From: Glandiceps talaboti
Taxonomy: Eukaryota > Hemichordata > Enteropneusta > Spengelidae
Assembly: GCF_964340395.1 (NCBI RefSeq)
Contig: NC_135571.1
Location: forward strand, 11,441,440-11,476,439
Direction of reading: 5' to 3'
Length of the DNA: 35,000 bases
Shown here one piece after another: positions 12,401-19,646 of this stretch; position 1 is the first letter of the stretch; each line of letters starts with the position of its first letter. A program made the position numbers and the translations under genes. The notes under the pieces were generated by a model, which was not told where the DNA came from, searched no databases, and worked only from the letters and a program-made list of their open reading frames with translations.

Positions 12401-14484
12401 GTATAACTCCCAGTGTAACAGTTCTTTTTTAATTTCTATTTTATCAAGACTCGACAAAAACACAGAGTGCGAAGATAAAACACTGAGAGTATGGGTAGCA
12501 ACTAAAAGTGTATTAAATTACTCAAATCCACACAGGGGATCTTCCTCGTGAGAGTGCAGTCCCGCAAACAGTTTCTTAATAGTGAACTGGTGAAATTCTT
12601 TTTCACGGTTACAAGTAGTCTGTAAGGTACGCCGTGACGGGGCGCCCTCAAACATCAGGCAACCCCTGAGAGGAGGTCGGTGAGGGCGAAACGTCACGAC
12701 GTATCTTACAGTCTAGGTTACAAGTGAACTAACTAAATTCACATTGCAATTTTTATCCTATCAGGTCCCCAATTATGTAATTGCTGACTGAAACACACGC
12801 TTCAAATTTTGCCCAAGGACTAAGGCTTACATCATTCCAAACAGACTGGCTAGCCTCAAATGTGAAATCTGTAGGTGCCAGGCAAGCTGGCCACTCTAAC
12901 CACTCTTCACATGTATATTGTTTTGTCTTTCAGGTCCAAATGGCTTAATAATAAATATACTTATCCCTGGGATATTAAGGGTTGTTCAAGTAAATTGAAA
13001 TTCATCTGCGAGATTCCAGGTAGGCAAGCGACCTCACCGTCATAATTTTCCTATTTATTAACATAGTATACCCCCAGAAATGACCCGGGAACGTTAACGC
13101 CATGACAGGAAATATATGTATTTTCATAAATTTTGCGTGATTGCCAACTTGAAGAAACATCAAATTGAAACTCCTTTTCATCTCGATTTTTCTCACACTA
13201 TTCCTAAGTGCTTATTACCTTTAGATAAGTAGTCATGAATATTCAGTGTTCATCTAATACATATTCATGACTCCTAAGTATGTATTTCCTTCAGATAAAG
13301 TCATGAATATTCAGTGTTCATCTAATCCATATTCATGACTCCTAAGTGTGTATTTCCTTCAGATAAATAGTCATGAATATTCAGTGTTCATCTAATACAT
13401 ATTCATGACTCATAAGTGTATATTACCTTTAGATAAGTAATCATGAATATTCAGTGTGCATCTAATAAATATGTATGTCTGCTAAGTCTCATGTGGCAAC
13501 GGTGAAACAACATGGTTTTAAGAACAATATATATATGAAACAGAGTTCCGATTTGGTGTTTCTTGCCAATCTCACGATATTAAATCATTTCAATTTGTTA
13601 TTTCAGACGAGTGCCCCGGTGTCCAGTGTGTCACTAATCCATGTGACGTCACTTCCTGTGCAGACTATCCTGCAGCAGAGTGTCGACCTAACTATTGTGG
13701 AGGCTGTAACGCAGAATTCTTCGACATGGAAGGCAACTTGTTAGATTGTACAATCAGTAAGTTTTCTAGTCTCGGTTACCCAGACTCCCACTCCTGGGGG
13801 CCCGGGCTCTAATACAAGACCACTCAGCCGAAAGTCTGGGAAACTCATCCAAGGTCGGTCACACCGGATCTCTTCGAGTCCCCATAGCAGTGCATGCTGG
13901 GGAATACTTCATATCCAACATTGCAGGCTGAACAATTCACGTACATCTTAATTACTACGAACAGGCCTCGTACATGTAAGCCCATTTTTCATTACTTGGA
14001 AGAAATGTACTGTCACGTGACTTCCGGTGCGAGCGATTTTGGATTACGAGTTTCCAGGCTCTAATCAAAGTCGATGTTGGATATTTTCGAATAACATGTT
14101 TAAAATGCATATGGAAATGATGTCAACTTCCCGGAAATATGTTCACCAGACCCAAAAATGTGTTCCTACTGTGGGATGATTTTGCGCAATATCCCCAAAA
14201 TTGATGAAAATTGTGTGACAATTTACAACCGACTGGATTTAAATTTGCATATTCAAATTAGTTCTTTCTGGAGTAAGCCTCCACGTGTATATGAATATAA
14301 TAAGGGAGAGTTGTGATTCAATTTTCACAACTTTTTTCATTTTTTTGACTACACAGGGTGTCCCGATACCTCGGATATTGCCGGTGCGTGTATTGAAGAG
14401 TGCCGAAGCCATGCCGACTGTCAAAATGAAAATCAAGTATGTTGTTCCAATGGCTGTGGTCATTCATGCATTAACCGACCATAA
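9416..14484 (+). CDS. Secreted C-type lectin / Cys-rich / WAP protein (six coding exons, gene level)
   Basis: Joining 9416-9490, 9909-9942, 11375-11666, 12934-13019, 13607-13756 and 14357-14484 gives one 765-nt frame (254 residues plus TAA). Every junction has GT..AG ends and compatible phases (0,1,2,1,1). Residues 1-21 are a hydrophobic signal peptide, with likely cleavage after YSVQS. Residues about 38-162 form a short-form CTLD: WEEAANIC, GGQLA, YWIGL, C130VRI and KFICE; its four cysteines are 55, 130, 151 and 159. Residues 163-212 form an eight-Cys module with a YCGGC core. Residues 214-250 form a WAP domain with eight cysteines, including the CC pair at 241-242. There is no membrane segment, so the product is probably extracellular. 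CTLDs bind sugars or other ligands; WAP domains are often protease inhibitors or antimicrobial. The Ca2+/sugar motifs are degenerate (APG where EPN or QPD is usual; WDI where WND is usual), so classical Ca2+-dependent sugar binding is doubtful. An innate-immune or matrix role is inference only. Confidence 0.88.
9687..9862. repeat. (CTGT)/(GTAT) microsatellite in intron 1 of the CTLD/WAP gene
   Basis: CTGT repeats flank a (GTAT)n core at about 9748-9808. It lies wholly inside intron 1 and ends about 47 bp before exon 2. Confidence 0.95.
9909..9942 (+). CDS. CTLD/WAP gene, coding exon 2 (34-nt micro-exon)
   Basis: This very small exon lies between a TACACAG acceptor and a GTAAGT donor. It encodes DRTSRAMTADT plus one base (phase 1). 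It forms a short linker between signal peptide and CTLD. Support is the strength of both splice sites and the exact phase match on each side (0 in, 1 out). Transcript evidence would be needed to rule out skipping; skipping would break the frame, because 34 is not a multiple of 3. Confidence 0.7.
10091..11294. mobile_element. Non-autonomous inverted-repeat element, copy 1, in intron 2 of the CTLD/WAP gene
   Basis: The left arm (10091-10262: TTAGGCCTAAAAAATAATTG, GGTTCTGGTTACCCGACCCC, ATTCGAGAAAAA, AGAAATAGTGGGTGCG) is an inverted copy of the right arm (about 11110-11294). The right part, 10898-11290, is a direct copy of the element at 5428-6388. The open frame at 10486-11115 lies between the arms and resembles no transposase, so I read it as non-coding. 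It could be a foldback element, or a full and a partial copy in inverted orientation. No clear target duplication was seen. Confidence 0.6.
11375..11666 (+). CDS. CTLD/WAP gene, coding exon 3 (main part of C-type lectin domain)
   Basis: Acceptor TTTATAG at 11374, donor GTAAGT at 11667, phases 1 in and 2 out. The exon encodes most of the CTLD: helix 1 with WEEAANIC, the GGQLAQP turn, YWIGL (the family's WIGL core), FRWYD, NWGKNAPGN and KECVRI. The position of the usual EPN/QPD selectivity triplet reads APG here, so the acidic or amide calcium ligand is missing. Reading through the donor meets a stop at once, which supports splicing at this site. Confidence 0.88.
11833..11931. repeat. Two-copy tandem repeat of about 50 bp in intron 3
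   Basis: GGGGGCGGTACCAATGGCCA..AGGGGTGTGTGGC is repeated as GGGGGCGGTACCAGTGGTAA..AGGGGTGTGTGGC, with a short deletion in the second copy. It is locally GC-rich compared with its surroundings. Confidence 0.8.
12607..12725. mobile_element. 99-bp foldback MITE-like element with 10-bp direct flanking repeats
   Basis: Direct repeats GGTTACAAGT (12607-12616 and 12716-12725) flank a 99-bp segment. Its ends, AGTCTGTAAGGTACGCCGTG..GCCCTCA and TGAGGGCG..ACGTATCTTACAGTCT, are inverted repeats of about 34 bp around a loop of about 30 bp. The 10-bp flanks look like a target-site duplication. The element sits in intron 3 of the CTLD/WAP gene and has no coding capacity. Confidence 0.72.
12934..13019 (+). 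CDS. CTLD/WAP gene, coding exon 4 (end of C-type lectin domain)
   Basis: Acceptor TCTTTCAG at 12933, donor GTAGGC at 13020, phases 2 in and 1 out. It encodes SKWLNN, PWDIKGC and LKFICEIP, which close the CTLD with its third and fourth cysteines. The canonical WND motif before the third cysteine is WDI here, so a second calcium ligand appears to be lost. Only the frame dictated by exon 3 is open through this exon; the other two carry early stops. Confidence 0.88.
13203..13480. repeat. Four-unit 70-bp tandem array of hairpin units in intron 4
   Basis: Units start at about 13203, 13273, 13341 and 13411 (70, 68, 70 and about 70 bp). Each holds AGTCATGAATATTCAGTGTT and, about 20 bp on, ATATTCATGACT, which are inverted copies, so each unit can fold. 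The last unit is the most diverged. Confidence 0.9.
13607..13756 (+). CDS. CTLD/WAP gene, coding exon 5 (eight-Cys linker module)
   Basis: A 150-nt symmetrical phase 1-1 exon between TTATTTCAG and GTAAGT. It encodes DECPGVQCVTNPCDVTSC, then PAAEC, NYCGGC and a final LLDC. Cysteines fall at residues 165, 170, 175, 180, 188, 193, 196 and 210. The pattern NPC..C..P.A.C..NYCGGC.A.F resembles short Cys-rich modules that I associate with WAP- and Kunitz-containing extracellular proteins of marine invertebrates. I cannot name a Pfam family with confidence. It is encoded alone on one exon, as expected for a shuffled module. Confidence 0.85.
14357..14484 (+). CDS. CTLD/WAP gene, terminal coding exon 6 (WAP four-disulfide core)
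   Basis: Acceptor GACTACACAG at 14356, phase 1. It encodes a WAP domain with cysteines at residues 214, 224, 228, 234, 241, 242, 246 and 250. The diagnostic QVCCSNGCGHSC stretch is present. The frame ends at tandem TAA TAA codons (first at 14482). A consensus donor GTGAGT begins at 14489, four bases after the first stop, so a 3'-UTR intron or an alternative 3' end is possible. WAP domains commonly inhibit serine proteases or have antimicrobial activity; which applies here cannot be told. Confidence 0.88.
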
Positions 14485-14488
14485 TAAG

Positions 14489-16127
14489 GTGAGTGTGACG
14501 TCATATGTAAAAATATGAATCATTTCTTGCCCGTAACTTAGCAATAATTTCATGTGGGTTAGAAAACTCTTTTTCGTAACCACCACTATAAACCGACATT
14601 TTTTTAACCTATTTAAAGTTTAGTGGTCGTCTTATACGCATGTGCAGATAAATTGCTATTTGTTTATTGATAAACCCGATGCGTTATTAGAACTACGTAA
14701 CCCCCTATCCATCCCAAATTTCAAGCACCACGTTGAGTTATGCCATGGCTTAATGACACAGCATAACACTATGTTTGACTGGAAAAGTGCCCAAGGGACC
14801 AATTTCACAGAAAATCAACTGAAAGTTCGACAGATAGCTCTACGTTTCCATACGAAAGCTTCTTCTTTGCCATTATAACATAATCCGATAACATTTGGAA
14901 CTTACGGTATTATTGGCAAGTAAATAGACAATCTTGGGTTTTTCCTATAGAGTTTAACTTGAATAACACAGAATTCAGCGGCCATATTGGATTCTAAATA
15001 TGGGTTAAAGCTGCCCTCGCTGCGCCTGAAACTTTCAAGTTTTGAACCTGTTTGTTAGATATACTTGACTTATTAATAATATCGTAACACAGCAGGATCC
15101 TTTACCCAATCACATTGAACGCTGATAAGCATTGCTATTCTTTCACAATACAGCAAAAACAGGCTTCTAATGAAAACATTACACATGGACTTGATGATTT
15201 TAATTGCTGTAATTGTTAATTGTCTAACTGATAGTCCACATTTCAAATGGACTACCTCTACATCCCCCACTGTGCATGGCACCTATGTAATAGTTTCTAT
15301 TGCATTAGAAGTTGTCTGAGTGTGTGTAAAAAAATTTATATTACATGAGTGAAACACCAAACCTACATCATTTCTACTGATGTAAGTAGTATAAATCTCA
15401 CCCCAAAAATGTATAAAACTCATCAGTTTGTGCTCCTTTAATTGAAAATGAGTTGAAATTCTTCAAAATAGCACCACAAGTTTATATATTCTATTCCCGA
15501 GGTACATACTATGTGTGTTTTCGATTAACATTTCATATATGTCCAGACATGACTGTTGTTAACGTCTTTACCTGTTACCCGGGCAACGGTAGGATAAAAT
15601 TCTATGACATTATACTCTATAGTGGTCTGAGGGCTAATGTAATTTTTTTCTTCCCGGCAGGCTTTCAATTATTTGTATTTATTTAAATGTGAATGTTAGT
15701 AACTGTTACATAGTATGTTACAATATATAAAACACAAAAAGGAGGTTCATAAAAAGTTACAAATGAGCGTTACTCTTTCTTTATTACCGTTCTCTTTTTG
15801 TCAACAGCACTCCTAACACGCAATCATTTCACATGCCACAGTTCAGCGCCCGTCAAAAGGCACAGTTGTAGTCAACAACAGCGCCATCTAGAGTAGTTTT
15901 TGGGAAAATGAGATCTTTCGTTTTCGAGATGTACTTTACTTTCACAAGGTACAGTAATATGCTTTGCTACTTGTGATAAGAACTTTCTGCAGTATATTAC
16001 AATAAAGGTAGCTGCTTAACGAAAACCTCTTGTGTTTCAACTTGATTTCCATGTGTATGTTTCGAGAATAAAATAAATGTCAATGTATGTGATGCAGATA
16101 ATGTTATAACAAAAAAGTCAGCTTTAT
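14489..16127. other. Likely 3' flank or UTR of the CTLD/WAP gene; no further gene recognised
   Basis: No AATAAA was seen in the first several hundred bases after the stop; candidates lie at about 16072-16079. The isolated core of the 48-bp repeat is at about 14979. Open frames at 14642-14878 and 15453-15686 have no known motif. Confidence 0.4.
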
Positions 16128-16228
16128 ATACATACATACACACACACACACACGCATGCATGCATACATACATACATACATACATACATACATACATACA
16201 TACATACATACATACATACATACATACA
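16128..16228. repeat. (CATA)n/(CA)n microsatellite
   Basis: CATACATA, then CACACA, GCATGCAT and a long (CATA)n run to about 16227. Confidence 0.95.
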
Positions 16229-16883
16229 AATCTCGACTTCAAAAGTAACATCGACCCACTTATCAGAATAAGATTCATTTTTTTTAATTCAAAAAATCAC
16301 ACTTTGTCCTTTCCATATATTTCATAGTATTTTTCTCAAAACTTGAAGTGGCACATGACTTTAGTGAACGTAGGCAAAACATGGCATGATGGTAGTTTTA
16401 CTTCACAGTAACGTAGTCTTGCGCCACGAAGCCAACGCTTTGCTCATGCGTAATAGGAGTATGATATGCTACCAACAGACGGAGCAAATTTATGTACGTG
16501 ATTTCCTTTCTTCCCTCGCGGCCAGAGCGCACTTTGTGTGCCAAACAAATAGGAAAACATACAGCGAGCTAGCTACAAGGCTGGCAAGTGATGCTAACTT
16601 CACAGCTACTAACCAAATAAAATAGTACATCCATTTACATTATACATAGATTTAACCATTTCTTAAAAGTCCGCTGCATGTCAATAAGATGTATGTTCAT
16701 TGCGAAATAAGAATGTTTAGGGACCCCTTCCACAAACCTCGTTCTTATTTAGTCTTTCAAATATCAATTCTTGTAATCGAAGACATTGTTTGTGATGTAA
16801 TGACAGTTGTAGTAAATTTGTTTTGTGTATTTTTTTAGAATTATATAATCTTTTTTCACTCAATATTGAAGATTCTTAATTTC
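16229..16883. other. No gene recognised
   Basis: One open frame (16386-16625) is more protein-like in composition than most, but matches no family I know. An AATAAA lies at its end. Confidence 0.4.
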
Positions 16884-16884
16884 C

Positions 16885-16927
<43 letters not shown>

Positions 16928-16997
16928 GTCTGTTTTTCTCCATGACTGTCTGTCTATCTGACTCCATCAAACACACATACACACACACACACACACA

Positions 16998-17034
<37 letters not shown>
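16884..17034. repeat. (CTGT)-(CA)-(CT) compound microsatellite
   Basis: (CTGT)n about 16884-16930, (CA)n about 16971-17000, then (CT)n about 17001-17033. Confidence 0.94.
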
Positions 17035-17350
17035 AGTATTCTTCTTAAACGAAGAAAGAATTGAAGAAATTCAACCACAAATAAAAAAAAGGATTCGAAA
17101 ATTATAGTTGGATCAGAGATCCAGACACGGTGTCAATTAATTAATGGTGAACTGCTATAGTAAAAGCAAACACAAATTACAATTGACGATTCAGTATCTC
17201 CACACTATTGCCTACGACTCAACTTATTAGAAAAAATACCGCCAATGGCGTTGTAGCACAACTGTAGTTTTTAAAAATGTTTATCCATATGCTAGTCTAT
17301 GCTAACAATAGGTGTTTATTTGCTGAATAACTATCCAGTTGCCTATCCAA

Positions 17351-17995
17351 CCATGTTGTTATCTTTACGATAAATGCTATCATTTGGCTGTTGCTATGGG
17401 CGTGGTCATGTTGTTAGATATATTTGCATACATTTGTGTATGTTTTTGTTCACTTGTGTATGAATTCCTGATATTGTCTTTGCAATATACGTGATCATTT
17501 GGCTGTTGCTATGGGTGTGGTCTTGTTGCTAGGAAAATTTACATACATTTTTTGAATGTTTATTCAATTGTCTATTAAACCCTGTTGTTATCTTTGTGAA
17601 ATACACCACCGTTTGGCTGTTGCTATGGGCGTGGTCATGGTTACTAGGGTATTTGCATACATTTTTTGAATGTTAATTCATCTGTCTTTCTATTCCTGTT
17701 GTTATCTTTGCAATATACGTGATTATTTGGCTGTTGTTATGGGCGTGGTCTTGTTGCTATGCAAATTTACATACATTTTTTGGATGTTTATTCAATTATC
17801 TATTAAACCCTGTTGTTATCTTTGTGAAATACACCACCGTTTGGCTGTTGCTATGGGCGTGGTCATGGTTGCTAGGGTATTTGCATACATTTTTTGAATG
17901 TTTACTCACTTGCTTACCAGATGATGTTGTTATTTGACCAAAATATACTGCCATTTGGTTGTTGCTAAGGGCATGGTCATGGTCGCTAGGGCCAA
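17351..17995. repeat. 114-bp tandem array with dimeric higher-order structure
   Basis: Six diverged units begin near 17351, 17467, 17580, 17695, 17808 and 17921. All carry GTTGTTATCTTT, then TTTGGCTGTTGCTATGGGCG and GCATACATTTTTTGAATG. Units 2 and 4 (GCAATATACGTGAT) and units 3 and 5 (GTGAAATACACCACCG) are nearer to each other than to their neighbours, so the recent duplication unit was a dimer of about 228 bp. The open frames at 17670-17937 are by-products. Confidence 0.88.
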
Positions 17996-18056
17996 TTTTG
18001 TCAAAATGTTTTTAAGAAAATCTGCAGAATAACAGTTTCAGAAACATCTCGCCAAG

Positions 18057-18555
18057 TTTCAGACTAATTGACCAAGTACTTTTTGAGATATAAGTTTTTG
18101 ACCAAAAATGAACATTTTTACACCTAATTTGCATATCACTCATGGAATCATGGTAAGGTTAACATTTCTTCGTCCATACATCCCTAGATACATTCCCATT
18201 AAATTTCAGCCCAATCTGCTCAGTAGTTTTAGAATTATAGATTTTTAACCAAAAAGACACATTTTTAGCCCTAATTTGCATATCACTGATGGAATCATCC
18301 CGTCATGAACAAATCTTACTTTACACCACCTTAAGAATGTTCCCACCAAATTTCGCACCAATCTGCCCAGTAGTTTCTGAGTTTAAGTTTTTTGACCAAA
18401 AATCACATTTTTTGACCCAAATCACACACCTGTGATGCGATCATTTTGATTTGAACAATTTCCCAACTAGACACCCAAAGTAATGGACCCACCAAATATC
18501 GTGGCAATCGGTTCAGCGGTTTTTGACTTTAAGTTGTTTACACACACACACACAT

Positions 18556-18592
<37 letters not shown>

Positions 18593-18640
18593 GACAGACG
18601 CCGGGCGATCCCTATAGCACTACTGAACAAGTTCAGTTGT
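18057..18640. repeat. 147-bp tandem array ending in (CA)n and a conserved-looking tail
   Basis: Units start at 18057, 18204, 18351 and (partial) 18497. Each carries TTTCAGCCCAATCTGCTCAG, GTTTTTTGACCAAAAATCAC and CTAATTTGCATATCACT, with divergence. The array ends in (CA)n (18541-18588), CAGACAGACGCCGGGCGATC, and ACTGAACAAGTTCAGTTGTG at about 18640. It directly follows the 114-bp array, and the two may belong to one larger mobile unit. Confidence 0.82.
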
Positions 18641-19358
18641 GCTAAAAATGACTTGGGTGGATGTAGTATATTGTCAGCTGTCTCGTACAGTCTGATAAGG
18701 GAGAAACACAGTCACCTGATCCTATCTGGTCCATACTGCGGGTTTACTATATCAACGTTCAATTATTAGTTTGTTTGATTGATTGATTGATTGTTTGTTT
18801 GTTGTTTGTTTATCTTCTCCTATCAATGACTTAAAACCAATATATTAATTTTTAATTTTTGAAAAGATATCTCTATGACACCGAAATAATTTTTTCTGAT
18901 CCAACCGAAAAAGTTTGTTTTTCAACTCGAAGAGAACGGCATTGCAGATACTGCATTAAAGTTCTTTACGACTTTTTACACAAGAATGGCAGTGTGGGTT
19001 TGGTAAAGTATGACGTCACAAAGTCACAAAGTTGATGAGCAATCTTCCGAAATTTTCCGTTCACCTCTGACGTCACTCCAAAGAAAAAAATAAACAAATA
19101 AAATAAAGCTTGAAGACTCAAAACTCCCACTCTACAGCATTTGGATATTGTCATCAATGGCACAAAATAAATAGTCACAAAGTGATCTCTTGATTTTACC
19201 CCTATACTAATCCCGAATTGTTCATGGCTTGATGATATCACAACGTCGGAACAGAAGTAGCGAGCCAACTTGTATCCATCCCATGCCTCACCGTAGAGGG
19301 CGTAGTTCATGGGTACAGTCGGCGGCTCAGTTTTATCTCTCTTGTCATATTTGAATAT
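18641..19358 (-). other. 3' flank / probable 3' UTR of the insulin-like gene
   Basis: The minus-strand open frame at 19310-18966 lies just downstream of the insulin-like stop and has no motif. A possible ATTAAA poly(A) signal in minus sense lies near 18846-18858. Confidence 0.35.
18770..18812. repeat. (GATT)n/(GTTT)n microsatellite
   Basis: Short GATT and TTTG repeats. Confidence 0.85.
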
Positions 19359-19646
19359 TCATGAATAGATCGAGAAGCGTGTCCTTCTCTCCTGACGATT
19401 CATTATCAATGACCTCTCCTGGTGACCTCTGACCGATGACCTCTCCTGACGACCTTTGACCACACTTGCATCTGCTTTGCCCTTCTTTCGTCTACGCTTC
19501 CCTTTTGTACTATTTCCGTTCGGTTTTCGATGCCATTCCCCAGACGATTTTCCATCGTTGTCTCCGATTTCAAATTGTGGATCTTCTACCATCCACCATC
19601 TATCATCATCGTCGTCTTTAGCTTGTCCGTAACTTGGAGACGCAGT
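19359..19646 (-). CDS. ilp: Insulin-like gene, terminal coding exon (E-domain C-terminus)
   Basis: Acceptor TTATTCTGTAG, phase 0. The exon encodes TASPSYGQAKDDDDDRWW, a basic block KGKRRRKKGK, and three spaced copies of a QER motif (GRQERS, GHQERS, NRQERR), ending SIYS and TGA at 19361-19359. It has no cysteine. The sequence is low in complexity and resembles no globular domain; it extends the E-like tail. Support for it being in the gene is the splice site, the phase match and its charge composition, similar to the end of the preceding exon. Confidence 0.8.
   Translation of the reverse strand, partial: TASPSYGQAKDDDDDRWWMVEDPQFEIGDNDGKSSGEWHRKPNGNSTKGKRRRKKGKADASVVKGRQERSSVRGHQERSLIMNRQERRTRFSIYS

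Noticed and set aside
13203-13480. CRISPR-like reading of the 70-bp tandem array
   Set aside because: Units are contiguous with no unique spacers, and the context is an animal intron.
16386-16625. 79-codon plus-strand frame with even composition, ending at AATAAA
   Set aside because: Considered as a transposase or gene fragment, but no motif is identifiable.
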